Counted from the stretch's first letter, positions 1-12,325 are shown. The stretch is DNA of 64,000 nt from Dendrolimus kikuchii (GCA_019925095.2 CM034392.1:14766387-14830386); one strand, 5' to 3'. Translations and numbers: made by a program. The notes: a model not told the origin generated them from the sequence alone.

Positions 1-177
1 TTTGTAATTTGTATTTTGTATTTTAAATACATATAGTTGAAATGCTGTATTTTGTATTTTATATTTCAAATACTCGACTTAAAAGTATTTTGTATTTCGT
101 ATTTTAAATACATGCGAGACAGTATTTTGTAATTTGTATTTCAATTAAAGGAAACCATGTATTTTGCCCAGCCCTGA
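1..177. repeat. Right end of a hAT-like repeat (cut by window edge)
   Basis: The stretch repeats the theme TTTTGTATTTTAAATAC several times and stops at ...TTTTGCCCAGCCCTG. Read on the other strand this end is CAGGGCTGGGCAAAATAC, a terminus of the kind seen on hAT-type non-autonomous elements. The left end is outside the window, so neither the partner terminal repeat nor an 8-bp target duplication can be checked. No coding potential. Confidence 0.5.
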
Positions 178-504
178 CTGTATCTACACCTATCTATGCC
201 TTTGCGCACGGATCTGGGATCTAGTGTTGCAGGGCGAGTACTCCGTTTTTGCTACATTTAGTATTAGTCCCCCGTTTTCAAGCTACCTCTTACGCGTATT
301 CACGCGTCGTACCTCATTTAACGTGGTAGAACAATTATAATAATACTTTATATACAATACTGGACTCGGGGCCAGCTCGATCGGTGTAATAATAACCATG
401 CTCTCACAGAATATCGGGTGCAACGGTTATCCTTGAGCTAATGGTGTTTCGTATGATGAGAGAGTCTCGATGGCCTACTTCCACCTCCCCCATACTGTAC
501 TAAA

Positions 505-603
505 GGCTGGCAACGTGTTGGATTCGCCACTGGTGTTGCAAACGTCTAAAGGCGACAGTAACCACTTTGTATTAGGCTAAGCGTGTACCTGTTTGCCAGC
601 ATC
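505..603 (-). repeat. Interspersed repeat, diverged copy (GGTTACYRTCGCC family)
   Basis: The reverse complement reads GGCAAACAGGTACACGC... followed by GTGGTTACTGTCGCCTTTAGACG. This aligns with the GCAGACGGCCCACYTGATGG / AAGCGGTTACCATCGCCTAT core of the copies at 9836, 51260, 59090 and 59387. It is short and diverged. The class of the family is not certain from sequence alone. Confidence 0.5.
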
Positions 604-610
604 GCAATAA

Positions 611-2818
611 AAAAAACCAAGCGGCCCCCTGTCCGCGTCTGCTCGCGCGATATCATCAGTATATACAAGAAAAGATGGAACTACTCATCCGCATATCTGA
701 TACTATAGAACATAAGACACTTTAAAAGAGTTCATCGTTCTACAACCAAATCAAGCATTGGTTTCCCTAATTCAATCATCAGGACTTATTGAAACCATAA
801 TAATGGAGTTTATGTTAATATATTTTTAAGGATAAAACAACACTTCCCAAGATTAGTACAAAATAAAATTAAAAATATATTGTTAGTTTTTTACATAGTT
901 AAAATTTATTTTAAAAGTATTTGAACATTATGAAGAGAACTACACACAGACAATATACTTAGTACTGACTTTGAAAAATGATGTAAGCCACTTTTAGTAT
1001 TCACAATATGAACTTATTGCATTGATTAATGATTATATGGCAGACCAAAAGAGATTTTCCAACAGTGCACAGGTCATTAAACCTTAATAATATATTTATT
1101 TTAATTATAAGTGAAATTTGGAATAGAAGCTGTAAGAAAATCTGCAATTAGACTAGCCACTACATCTTATATACCGAAACATTATGGCTAAGAAATTTTA
1201 ATATGTGATGTTCCAGCATACAAGTTCAGCTGCATGCAGGCAACAAGGGGCCAGCATACACCCAAATGTAAATTAATTTTAAGTAGTAGTTTCATAGATA
1301 GTAATTTTTAATATATTTTGTACAATAAAATACAATTAAGTACAACTTGTAGCAAAGTTATTAAAGAGAATAATATTTATCTCAAGTGTTAAAGCTGCAA
1401 TAACGTGTGTGTACGCACAAGGCATATTTACACAGCACACACGCACAGCAACAACACACCATGTGCTGCACACTATAGTACATAATCCACCTTTCCATTA
1501 TGTACTTAACCCATATATGCCTAGGGGGCTGAATAATACTCATATTTATGAAACTACAATCCAATACAGCATTGTATATCAAACTACCTGCAGAGAAATA
1601 TATTCTTGCTAATTGAAACCACATTTCATACCCATTTATGGTAATAGAACTGTATACTTTGAGAAGTTGTTACAACTTAGAATAACATCACAAAAAACAT
1701 GATAACAATATGTTAGTACATCAAGTACCCTAAGGGTAAACCCATATATGACAGCCCATATCTATGCTTTATTTATGAATATGTATGGTTAAGGTGATAT
1801 CTAAAATTGACTAGTCTAATGGATGCTCCATCTTTATTACTGAAATGAACAAATCAAACAACAAAAAAATATTTTGAAGGTATAATAGACTAATTATTTG
1901 GTTCATTCACACTTTTATAAAAGCCCATAACTAGAAAGAAAGATAATGATTAAAATTATGTATTTTGCACTTTATTAAAAGACTATAAATCTTCCAAACA
2001 TATGTAGGTAATTTCAATGTGCAAAAATCTGGTTAGGTGAAATTATATTTTCATGCATACTGACTGAATCCTTAGAGTATGTATTCAAACTTATAATTTT
2101 TTAAGTTACAATTTCAAATACAATTTGGTTGTTAATTTATGTAACTTTTATTTAAAAGTTAAACAATATCTCAATAAATGTATCTTTGGGCATACATGGG
2201 TTAAATATAAAAAGTAAATAATGTTATATAGAATTCTCAGCTTGGATGGGTCCACATCTAAGCTGAGGATTCTCTGTAATATATTTTACAGATTTCAATG
2301 CATGATTAGCCAATGAACATGCCTGTATTCCACTAGCAGATTGCTATAAATAATACATTGATCTTTCTTAATATCACAGCTAATTATGCTTTGAAAATTT
2401 TAGACATATCTAATTTTCACTAATGTAGATAACAATGTAGAGTATAAGTAGACAATCTGAATTAATTTACATTACAATATCATGTCTTTTCATATGAAAA
2501 ATTTAAAATTACATTACCAAAAATTAAACAGTGCAGCGCATTATAAATAAATGTGCATACCTTAATATTTAATTGACTATATAAATAAATTTGTTGCCTG
2601 CAGATCTGACATATTTTATTTAAATATCAAGGAGGTATTTTGAAAAAAAGTTAATTTTAAAAATATTTTAAATCTATTATAACAATTCCCTTCAAATCCA
2701 CCTTGTTATTATGAATGTGAAATATCATTCCAAAGACAAAGTTCTCCATCTCATATTTCACTAGCACTATATTTGTGGATCAAAAAGTAAGGATCGAAGA
2801 GAAGTATAAGCTAGCACT
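611..2818. other. Calcineurin A 3' side: AT-rich, no gene seen
   Basis: AT-rich DNA with no supportable ORF. The part nearest 2818 should be the 3' UTR of calcineurin A. On the minus strand there are several AATAAA hexamers (plus-strand TTTATT), for example near 2617, 2150, 1971 and 1768. Which one is used cannot be told. Confidence 0.5.
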
Positions 2819-4306
2819 TCACGAATGTGCATTGCTGTTTACATGTGGCTTCTTATCCTGAGCATCGGGGGTGCGCTGGCCATCACGACGTGGTGGCATG
2901 CGCTCATTAATAGCATCCAATCCTTTGGCTTCAGCAAATGAAGTGATCTTGTGGTTGGGCGAGAATCCTTGCAATGCATTTTTCAGAGAAGTCTTTCCAC
3001 CTGACAGAGCACCAAGCGGCAAGGCACCTGTGGGTGTCAGGCCTTTCAACTGTAAAACAGATTCGCTTTCCTCTCGTAAAACAGAGAACACATGGGCCAT
3101 TTTGCCAATAGCACGGATTTTGTTTCGAATAACTTCTTTCCTGAGATTAGCTTCCTCCAATGCATCATCTCCCTCAGACATAAGTTCATCATCTGAGCAA
3201 ATGTTCAGAACATTGACCAACATTTCTGTCACCTTTTCACCTACGAATGGAAGGGACCAGGTGAACACATCCATAAAGTTGGGCAGCCAGTATGGGTGAG
3301 GAGAGCAGTTGAACTGTCTTATGTTCATAACATTGTTCTCATACTTAAGAACTGCTGCTTTATTATTATAAACATCCAAGTAGTTAGGTGCAGAAAAAAT
3401 TGTTATGAGGCTTGGAAAGCCTGTAGTTTGGCTTTTGCGGTACATTCGGTAACCTGCATCTTGTGCTTCATGTGCACGTATGATAGAAAGTAAATTGTTC
3501 CTTTGTAGAAAATCACAGCAAGCTGCATAGCTATAGAAATATGAGCAACCTCTCACTGAGTTGTGTGAGAAATGCTCGGCATTTTTCTCATTGCCAAAGT
3601 CCTCAAGTGGATCAGACCACAACAAGTCACACATAGCTCCAAATGCAGGTGGTTCCTTGAATCTATCTAGTTTACGAATATCATCTAGGCTGTTGATTTC
3701 AGGTGACAAGCCACCATGCACACAAAGAAACTGCTGATTCATGAGAGCTGCCAGGGGCAGGCAGTCAAATGCGTCCATACACGCATCATACACCTTCTCT
3801 GAATATTTGATTTTACACTCCTGTTTAAAAGTGAAATACTCAGTCAGATGTCGGCATTCGTGGTTGCCGCGTAATAAGAATAACGTCTTCGGATAAATCA
3901 GTTTTAAAGCCCAAAGATATAGGACACATTCTATGCTGAAATAACCTCGGTCGACATAATCGCCTAGAAAAAGATACTTTGTACAAGAGGGTGAGCCTCC
4001 CACTTCGAACAACTTCATCAAATCGTAAAACTGGCCATGGACGTCTCCACATACCGTCACCGGTGAATCGATCTCGATCATCGTTTTTTCGGATCGTAGT
4101 AAATTTGCTCCATCTTGAATGATTCGCAATGCCGCATTTTCCTCGATCCGACCTTCTAGGATAAAATGTTGTTTTAATACCTCTGGCAGTGGCTTTCCAG
4201 TTTTTTCATCGAATACATCGGACACTGTGAGCTTGTGGCTTGGAGGGAAAGCGACACTTTGGATCATACGCTGCGTAGTCGACACTTTCTCATTGCTCCC
4301 GGACAT
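2819..4306 (-). CDS. CanA: Calcineurin A (protein phosphatase 2B catalytic subunit), intronless
   Basis: Calcineurin A is the Ca2+/calmodulin-activated Ser/Thr phosphatase that works with regulatory calcineurin B, for example on NFAT-type substrates. The start is the ATG at 4306 ([11 protein letters not shown]), giving 495 aa. A longer reading would begin with GTG at 4315, preceded by the stop-containing ATGTGA, so it is not a eukaryotic start. The metallophosphatase core is complete: GDVHG (about 87-91), GDYVDRG (115-121), RGNHE (146-150), then CVHGG and RAHEAQDAG. It is followed by the CnB-binding helix (about 340-368), the calmodulin-binding segment ([20 protein letters not shown], from about 390) and the autoinhibitory segment ([18 protein letters not shown], about 454-471). 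Length and order match the animal family. All is in a single exon with no frame damage, whereas RER1 and TOX nearby are split. It could be a functional retrocopy or a lineage where introns were lost. No poly(A) tract or flanking duplication was seen. Confidence 0.95.
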   Translation of the reverse strand: MSGSNEKVSTTQRMIQSVAFPPSHKLTVSDVFDEKTGKPLPEVLKQHFILEGRIEENAALRIIQDGANLLRSEKTMIEIDSPVTVCGDVHGQFYDLMKLFEVGGSPSCTKYLFLGDYVDRGYFSIECVLYLWALKLIYPKTLFLLRGNHECRHLTEYFTFKQECKIKYSEKVYDACMDAFDCLPLAALMNQQFLCVHGGLSPEINSLDDIRKLDRFKEPPAFGAMCDLLWSDPLEDFGNEKNAEHFSHNSVRGCSYFYSYAACCDFLQRNNLLSIIRAHEAQDAGYRMYRKSQTTGFPSLITIFSAPNYLDVYNNKAAVLKYENNVMNIRQFNCSPHPYWLPNFMDVFTWSLPFVGEKVTEMLVNVLNICSDDELMSEGDDALEEANLRKEVIRNKIRAIGKMAHVFSVLREESESVLQLKGLTPTGALPLGALSGGKTSLKNALQGFSPNHKITSFAEAKGLDAINERMPPRRDGQRTPDAQDKKPHVNSNAHS

Positions 4307-4311
4307 ATTTG

Positions 4312-4317
4312 TCACAT
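4312..4317 (-). promoter_or_regulatory. Start-stop minimal uORF before calcineurin A
   Basis: On the minus strand the bases just before the main start read ATG TGA CAAAT ATG. The first ATG is immediately followed by a stop, and the main calcineurin ATG begins five bases later. Start-stop elements can stall or recycle ribosomes and lower translation of the main frame. It matters here only if the mRNA leader begins upstream of 4317, which is likely but not shown. Confidence 0.6.
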
Positions 4318-5000
4318 AAAAAACACTAGGTCTAATCCATACACGCCACTATTTTCAAAATGGCAGAATAGATAGAAGACTCAATCTGCCTCCCGTTTTT
4401 CACTGAACTAAACTACTGCGCACTGGAAAACAATGCGCAGACATCTGGCGAGTGGTCAATAAAATAAACAGGGATATCGAGCGCGTTTTATTACTTTTGA
4501 AAATATCATTAAATAGTAACACTGGTAATTTAAGGAATAGATTGCCAGTGTGTCTAATAAATGTAAATTTTATATTGCTTACGCATAGCCAACTCGTATT
4601 AAATAAAACTAAAAATGACGCACTAATTACTTTAAGTAATTGTACGTTATAATAAGAAAGTTCCAAAATAAAACGAAGGTGACCAATAATAATTATTATT
4701 AGAATAATTACTATATTGATGTCAAAAATCCTTTAAAATGTTCAAAGTTTTATTTTAGTATAAGATTTTTTTTAAAGAATGTTGCAATACTATTAATAAT
4801 AAAGTTGTAACCAAACATAAATTAAGTCGACTAAAATTATTCGACTGTCAATAATAGTTTTATTTTAATGATGACCAAAGGGCGGTAAACTGAAATGAAC
4901 ATATTGTTTCGACTTTTCAGTCACTTGATTTTTAAAATTATTGAAGACATATTTAAAATGTAACTATTTTGTATTATCCATCTTCGTCTGGGAAGAGCAT
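4318..5000. other. Calcineurin A upstream region
   Basis: Should contain the 5' UTR and promoter of calcineurin A, which reads leftwards. I see no convincing TATA box or other core element that I could place firmly. From about 4620 to 5000 it is simple AT-rich DNA without coding potential. Confidence 0.35.
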
Positions 5001-5002
5001 TT

Positions 5003-5545
5003 TTAACCGACTTCAAAAAGGAGGAGGTTCTCAATTCGTTTCTATGTTTGTGCTTCGATTTCCCCGTCGATCGTGGAACGATTTCCAAAATTTTTTTTTA
5101 ATCGATAAGGTATACGGTCTATCATAGCTACCATGTAAGGATCTGGTGAGTGGATCGCAGGGAAATCGAGAGCAACCCTTGGTGGCGAGCACCTACACCG
5201 AAGAGTGAGATAGCAATCTTGTATACGCGTACCAGTAGTACAATTTCTACAGGCACTAATATATTATTTCTAAAGCTATTCAAGTATTTACGCAACAAAA
5301 AGATAAAAAAATAACAAAAACCAAACCAACATCAAACTAAAAAGCAAAAAATAATAATATTTAACCGACTTCTTTCTATATCTTGAAGTCACTGCGAAGT
5401 AAAACATAAAAAATACTGTATTGTATTTTGCAAATTTGTTGTTTTTTTGTGTTTTACTTGGCACTTGAAGATGTAGAAAAGCCGGTTAAATATTATTTTT
5501 TGCTTCTTAGTTTGAAATCGGTTTTGTTTTTGTTATTTTTTTTTT
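5003..5545 (+). repeat. Lepidopteran AACCGACTTC repeat with a long terminal inverted repeat
   Basis: Starts TTTTTAACCGACTTC, then AGGAGGTTCTCAATTCG, a hallmark of an abundant lepidopteran interspersed repeat. The copy shares internal blocks with the reverse-oriented copy at 11956-12325 (TTGTATACGCGT, TTTCTACAGGC). Its right side is an imperfect inverted repeat with arms at about 5301-5410 and 5449-5545. Each arm carries TTTAACCG(A/G)CTTC and CAAACTAA(A/G)AAGCAAAAAATAAT or its complement, so the 3' part is present twice, head to head. Class II non-autonomous origin is likely but the family is not fixed here. Confidence 0.7.
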
Positions 5546-5550
5546 TACTG

Positions 5551-6440
5551 AAATAGTGCTCAGATGGGTGCATAACGTGGCATAAGCATGGTAAGGTAGC
5601 ATTGATAGTGAGACATACAGTTCAAAGAGTATGTATATTCATAGATTTGAATACAATTCACAACAAGTGAATGTGAAATTGAAGAGTGAAGTTCACGTGA
5701 AGTGGGAACTAAAAAGTAGGAAAGTGTAAAAAAGTATTTAACGTGGATTTTCCGGGCTTAACTGCAATTTATTACTAATAATAATTGTAGACGATGATGA
5801 GTGTAAATAAAACTTATTTATAATAAAAAAATATATATACTTAAAGTAAATTTTGCCCATATTAATAAGGCGTTAGACATTTTGTGATAAAAACCTTAAA
5901 GATTTTTTTAAATTTAAATTAATAATTGATAGAGGGATAAAAGTTTAAGTAGTAAAGTATGCCTTCTTGCTTTTGAATTATGAGCTGGAGAAAATTGAAA
6001 GCAGTAGGTAGAACTCTACTTTCAAGGAAAATTTATTTGAACAAATACATTGTGTTATAAGAGATACGTATGCAAATAGTACAAATAGTGTGCTAGATGT
6101 ACAGATCTTGCCAGTATAACCATTATACGGAAATCAACTCGGACTTAGTTGATTTTTATAGGAAGTAACCTATCAATTTATGACGTTTATGCTTGCTGTG
6201 TGAAAAATCATTTTCATTCATATTTAATCACATACTCCATAGGAGGTCCGATGTAAAGACCCTTTAAGGCATATTTAAATTAAGGCGATACTTAAAGGAA
6301 ACTGTTGATATTAAATTTGATTCTGGTTATTTCTGTCTATACATATACGTGTGTGACTTATCTCAATTATTTATTGAAATCTGGCCAATTATGTAAAAGA
6401 TTTTACAAAGATGTATCGTGAAGACAAACACATACGACAC
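5551..6440. other. Intergenic, nothing recognised
   Basis: AT-rich sequence between two repeats. No ORF, RNA gene or clear terminal repeat found. Confidence 0.4.
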
Positions 6441-6453
6441 AGTCTGACTATAT

Positions 6454-7400
6454 TTCGGCGGGAGATTCGGTTTGGGAACTTCAGGCGGACGTGCTTGCCA
6501 AGGTGCGACGCTTCCGACAGGATTCCAGAGCTAGGGGCCTGGTTTACTGCCAGTTAGAGATTGAGGCGATCAAGACGCGGGAAATCGCGACCAAGATCCA
6601 AACTTGGCAGACAGATTTAGAATCTCCTGAGGCCGACGTTGATACAGTGGGGGCGGTTCGTCCCTACCTACTGCGATGGTCGCGGAAACGCGGGACTCTG
6701 ACCTTTAGGATGCCGCAGATACTTATCGGCCACGGGTGCTTCGATATGTATCTGCATCAGATTGTGGGGTGTCTGCCTACCCCACAGTGCCGCGAGTGCG
6801 GCGAGCTAGACACTGTGTTTCACACGTTGGTCGAATGCGCTATATGGCAACCTCAGAGGTTCGAACGCGAGGCCATCGTAGGGCTGATCGATTCGCTGAG
6901 GTGACTGGTTAAGGCCATGCTCCACAGCGACGATCACTGGTCAGCGGTTTCTTCCTTTTGCGAGGCAGTAATGTCCCGCAAGGAAGCCGCTCATACAGTA
7001 AGGAAGAGAGCTGCGCACGCGCTCTCCGGACGCCGTCGTCAGATTGGCCTCCGGAGACACAAGTATGCGCAAAATCTCCTCTCATGGTTTCATGGCAGGG
7101 GTCCGCGCATCGTGGGAATGCGACGGGTCCAACCTCTGTTGGTGAAGTGGGTCCCTCTGCATCCCGGAGTGACTTAAGCTTGTTGCGCTGTTGAACAATG
7201 GGTGTAGTTTCGCTCGTCATCTCGTGTTCTTCCACAATAGTGCCGCGTATGGGACGCAGGTTTAGGTTTAGCGGAGTAGTTAGTTCCGCCCAGACTCTTC
7301 GCACACGCTGAGCGGCGCTTATCGCCGCGGTCCGGTTCCACTCCCCACAGCCGAGAGGGACTCAGCATGGTACGAAAATATTCCCCCTGTGCATAAAAAA
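6454..7400 (+). mobile_element. 5'-truncated R1-clade non-LTR retrotransposon
   Basis: From about 6455 the plus strand reads as the C-terminal part of an R1-type reverse-transcriptase ORF (GDSVWELQADVLAKVRRF, RKRGTLTFRMPQILIGHGCF), then a Cys/His cluster (PQCRECGELDTVFHTLVEC). An in-frame TGA at 6902-6904 breaks the frame, after which it continues as VKAMLHSDDHWSAVSSFCEAVMS. The same regions occur in the R1 fragment at 44782-45932. The insert lies between AGTCTGACTATAT (6441-6453) and AGTCTGGCTATAT (7401-7413), a 13-bp target-site duplication with one mismatch, so both ends are defined. The catalytic domain is absent: a dead, 5'-truncated copy. Its GC content is well above its surroundings. 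Confidence 0.85.
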
Positions 7401-7413
7401 AGTCTGGCTATAT

Positions 7414-9835
7414 GTACACAGGCGTGATTACTAATAATTTAGTTAACCTGTAACCTGTCGGACGGCCATTTCCCCGTCCTCTACATTATAATTGTGGTGA
7501 TAATTTAATTCTTCTTCGTAAAATGCTTGATACCTATGTAGATACATCCCATTATGACAAGACGCCTGACATAGGTTTGTCACGACTATCCAAAAATTTC
7601 ATCAGAAGTAGTTATTTGGAGCTGTATTCCTACATATTATATACGATGTTATGGTTTCTCACCAATGGAGTGATCGTTTTCTATAAAACAATCGACGAAT
7701 TTCTCCAAATTATACTTGAGAAGTGATACATAAGCACAATTTGACCCACTTCACGAGAACCGGATCCTTAATGAACATGTCGCTAGCCTTTACCCTTACC
7801 CTAAAAATAAGTCAGTATATTTAACACACTAAATTATTATTTGTTAACTTTAGAGTAAGGTAGCGGCTATTTTTAACTTTTTTATGTCAGGGATATCTAA
7901 CAATTGCTGTTTTATTTTGTCACTCATTTAGTATACGTATAGAATAGATATTTATTTTCAGCTTTGTACCGGGCACTGGGTTCCATGATAATTTACTATA
8001 ATTAGACACGGTGTTCGTGCGATGAATCTCTGCTATTGCTATTGTTTTTCAGTTGTGAATTCATTATTACGATAGTGGGACGCTAACATTAGTTACAGCT
8101 AGTATGATTCAATAAATAAAAATGTTACTATCACATAATATCTACATATACCTTATACCTACTACATGTTAAAAAAATATTGTTAGAGTTGTGACAAGTA
8201 CCTGTCAAGAAGACCTTAGTTCTATTTCTGTGACAATCACCATCACGTATTCGATGTTTCGCTTATGTCTAATGCGTTCATAGTGGAATATCTTGTTACC
8301 TATACTGTTTACCCACATTTTGTTCATTTAGGTACAACAATATTCAGCAGATCTTGACTTCAATAAGGTGGTAAGACGCTTTTGCGTCCTTGTAAACAAC
8401 TAAAATAATTTTAAAATATATTTTATTCATCGTTAAACATATCGCTAATGCATATAGTTGTTAGTAATTGGGAGATACGATTGTTTGACTATCGGCGCTC
8501 TAATAAAGATATCAAGTTTCAGATGAGTGTAACCCGCGTGTATCTCTTTAATTTATCGTGAATATGAACAAGTTAGTCACATCTTACAACGCTTTGTTGT
8601 TAAAGCAATGGAATAACTAAGCAAAGGAAAACTTGTTATTTGCATCAAATTTTAATCTTCAACACAAAAATATATTTGATCGACGGATAAAATTAACCGT
8701 TGGCGGTGGTGGGTTCAAAAATTCAATATTGTAATAGTCAGCAAGTTTACTGTTGTTGTAGATAGTAAATGTTTGGTACAGAGTGCTAGTTTGCTGTCCA
8801 CTAAGTAAAAATCGACCATTAAATATCGGTCATGTCAGTCACAGTCCACTACCTAATGTAGTATTCCTGATAGGTGATTAATGGCTACTGTTTTCATTGT
8901 TATTTAGCTACAGAACGCTAAAAAGCATATAATCAAAAATACCACATATCTCAATAACTACTTAACGGATTTTATTTAAACCAATTTTTGTTTAAAGTAT
9001 CAAAAACTTGAACTGAAACTTCAGTTCAAGTTTTTGAGTGAAAATCGTTTTAATTTTTTTCATTATTCCCTCCCCATAATTGAAACTTAGAAAGGATGTC
9101 CCCTTTCTACGACTTCGAAAGCGAATATATACCACAGCTCTTAAATTGAATAATAAAAAAAGCAACAACAACAATAATAACAAATATAAATTATGATTTT
9201 ACCGATACCACAGAGACACACGCTTATAAATAATAAAAAAATTCAATATCACGCTGGTTAGATATTTATAATTGCACACAGACTTTGGATTCATCCAATT
9301 ACAATTTAAACAACTATATACTACGTACACATTATAGCAACAATATAACTTACGCGGGACTAAATTGTGCCAACTTTTAAATTGTTTTTTAAAAAGTAGT
9401 TAATGGAACGTGACAAGCCAATATACACTGCAATACTTATTAATACGTAATTAAATTGTACTAGTAAAATAAGCGCGCGCGTGCACTTTATAATTCTTAT
9501 TTCACTCGCCTATTAATTTTATATTACATGCATTTTTTTTCCAAGAAAAAGTGACTTATTACCAACGAGTTTGTACTTTAAGCTTAAGTTAAGCCTCATC
9601 ATTATTATCGGTGTTTGCTTTCCTACGTTTTTTTTTCCACTTCGCGTGGTCTTCAGCATCCCTCTTTATGAGACCATAATATTGGTACGCATGTGATCCT
9701 TCACAATGTCAAGCTAGCATTTCTTGGGCCGTCCCCTTCGACCGGGATAGCTAGACATTTGTTCTTTATCCTAATCTTAATACACGAGTTGGCAATCGCT
9801 CTTTGTTCTGAATGATAACGTGTGGAATGTGTTAC
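7414..9835. other. Intergenic, AT-rich; one hairpin
   Basis: No gene supported. Apart from the short perfect hairpin at 9000-9037, I see only low-complexity AT sequence and a short alternating CG run near 9474. Confidence 0.4.
9000..9037. repeat. Perfect 18-bp-arm hairpin
   Basis: Left arm TCAAAAACTTGAACTGAA (9000-9017), two-base spacer AC, and the exact reverse complement at 9020-9037. It could be a terminator-like or foldback remnant. No flanking gene explains it. Confidence 0.7.
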
Positions 9836-10080
9836 TTTTTTTTATTGCAGGAGCTCAGCAGACAGACAGATGGCCCACTTGATGGAAAGCGGTAACCATC
9901 GCCTAAAGACATATGCAACGCCAAAGTTGCTACAAATGCCCTGCTGCTCTCTTAAGGGAGATTGGAACCTGAACACAAATGACAGAACACAACTCATGGT
10001 TGTTATGGTGACATACTTTAGACCAGGGGTGGTAGCCATCCAGTCGGGCAAATGCCCTACCACCTGGCAAAACATCTCAG
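9836..10080 (+). repeat. TTATTGCAG-type interspersed repeat, full-length copy
   Basis: Begins with a T-tract and TTTATTGCAG, then GAGCTCAGCAGACAG, the CACTTGATGGAAAGCGGTAA / CCATCGCC core, GGGAGATTGGAACCTG and CCAGGGGTGGTAGCCATCCA. It ends near CCACCTGGCAAAACATC. The same blocks recur in the same order at 51260, 59090 and 59387, so this is one dispersed family. It stays partly open in one frame but shows no known domain, so I treat it as a repeat rather than a gene. Confidence 0.75.
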
Positions 10081-11955
10081 AAAAATAACTCGCATTCGTT
10101 GAGTCGATATTGGATGGTTCAACCAAATTGAATTGGCATATTGAAAGGATACGATGACATGGAATGGCCCTATTTTGTGTTTACATTGAATACTTTGGTT
10201 CCTTTATAAAAATTAAAAGACATGACTGAACTGTGTAAAATCACGCTTATTGTTCCGAGTGCTTTAAATTACTTACATATTAGGTATACCTAGAAGGAAT
10301 TTATTTTCTAAATTAATGTTTATAAAGCAAATGGCCAGTATCATTTTGCCGAATATCGAGACAAAATCTTTAGTCTTTTGGCATTATAATAAACAAATAC
10401 TTAATATTACCTAAAATTAAAAAAAATCCCGCTCGTTAGCAATGGTATACGATGGGTATACTTTTCTGCCCGCTGAGTACTTTTACAATGTTCTTTCATA
10501 CACGCCTTCCGTCCGGAAATTTGTAAACGGTTTGTGTATGTACATTCTGCATCATCAAAAAAATAGATACCCTATTTACTCGTAGGTAAGGTATAAGTCA
10601 CTTTTCCTGTGGCCAAGCAGTGGTTTGCTTGTCGAAACTTCTGGTCAATCTTATTTAATAATAAATTAATTAAATCCAAAAGAAGTTCATACGAAGCATT
10701 TTGTAACTATAAAGACGTAACCATAAAACCATTTGAAAAGACAAATTCCTTTATTCTTCGTTTAGTGGAATATGAAATATAGGGTTATATTATTTGAAAC
10801 AACTGCTGATATATATAAATTTACATTTATTTTTCTCATTAAAATTTAAATAAATAGCGCAAATCAGAAGAATATCAATATAAGATAATAGTAATAAAAA
10901 CCGTAGTGTTACATAAATTTTAGTTATTTATTTTATGTACAACTTATTACACAGACAACTATTAAATATTAAGTTGTCCTTCCTTATCACGATCACAATC
11001 TGTATTTTACCATAATTAGACGATATAAATATATAGTTGTTAATACCACCATATAACATTAATATATTTGTTATTTATTACGTTGAGTACAGCATAATTC
11101 ATAAAAATTAACAGTCATAAATATCAAAAAATGTATTTATTCCCAGTTCTGCCGAAGAACTGTTTTGAAAGTCATATCTGGATTAGAAATTAAGTCAACT
11201 ACCTATGTACACCGCATTGCAGCTTGTTGTTGCGGTTTTATGGAGAAGCAGCAAGAAACTCTTCAACAACGCGCCTCACTAGAAATTATTAAATTAATTG
11301 TTTATTTTCGTTGTGTCTGTCTTGTATCGTCAATTCATATGTCCTCTACAAAAAAGCCTTGGAGTTGCAGCTAACAGAATACAAAAGAAATTCTAGTTTC
11401 ATCTTTTGCAAGAGCCTATAAAACTCCTATAACTATTATGAATACTCCCTTTAAAAGCAATATGTCTTCATAAATTCCTAACAATTGTTTTCAAAAGTGT
11501 GGCTTCGTTTGCGATAGTATTACAGATATTGGCCGTTTCACGCAGATACCTACGTGAAACAGCTAGTATTAACGGTGTTATTTTTACCGCTTTAAAAAGA
11601 CACATTCGGCCACAGTGTAAAGCAGACTGGGACTTTTCGTCCAAAGAAATGTAATAAGTTGCGATAATTGTCTTTAAAAAAAGCGTTATGTTTTGCTATT
11701 ACAAATTCGAAAACACCAGCTTTATATTCCACCTGAAAGACGAGAAATCTTAAAAACAAGTTCATAAATAAAATAAGTTATCGATTACCATAAGCGATTT
11801 ATGTCAATGAATTTCAACGATTAATAATATGAAAACACTTAGACCACACGATTGATTCATTCGAAACAATTATAAAATAACATCATAATAAAAATATATC
11901 ATATTTTTTTTTACTAAAACAAATCCGGGTTCACATTAAAACCAAAAAATAAATA
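10081..11955. other. Intergenic, AT-rich
   Basis: No gene supported. Between about 11140 and 11300 there is a stretch (TGCCGAAGAACTGTTTTGAAAG, AGCAGCAAGAAACTCTTCAACAA) that looks like a decayed repeat, possibly the coding tail of a LINE, but I cannot assign it. Confidence 0.35.
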
Positions 11956-12325
11956 TTTAACCGACTTCTTTCTACAACATCTTGAAGTCGGTGCCAAGTA
12001 CAACATAAAAGACCAGCAACAAATCACATAACATGCATATAAAAAATTAAGGGCCTGTAGAAAATGTATACCTACACGCGTATACAAGTCTTTTCCCAAG
12101 AATTTAGGCAAACGGCGTTCTTTAATAAGAATTATTCTCGATTGCACTGAGATCCCATCCACTCATCCGATTGACATGGTGGGATGGTACCAATTCGAGA
12201 GTATAATCTTTCGATTAAAAGAAAAACTATGAAAATCGGTTCACATTTGACGGAGAAATCGAGTAACAAACAATTTAAAAAATAGACGAATTGAGAACCT
12301 CCTCGTTTTTAAAGTCGGTTAAAAA
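11956..12325 (-). repeat. Lepidopteran AACCGACTTC repeat, second copy
   Basis: Reverse orientation. The plus strand starts TTTAACCGACTTCTTTCTAC and ends CGAATTGAGAACCTCCTCGT ... AAAGTCGGTTAAA, so the termini are inverted repeats (TTTAACCGACTT / AAGTCGGTTAAA). It shares internal blocks with the 5003-5545 copy and has a simpler, probably more complete layout. Confidence 0.75.

Noticed and set aside
4307..4315. Longer calcineurin A N-terminus (MTN-MSG)
   Set aside because: The first codon would be GTG, and the upstream ATG is followed at once by TGA. ATG at 4306 is the sensible start.
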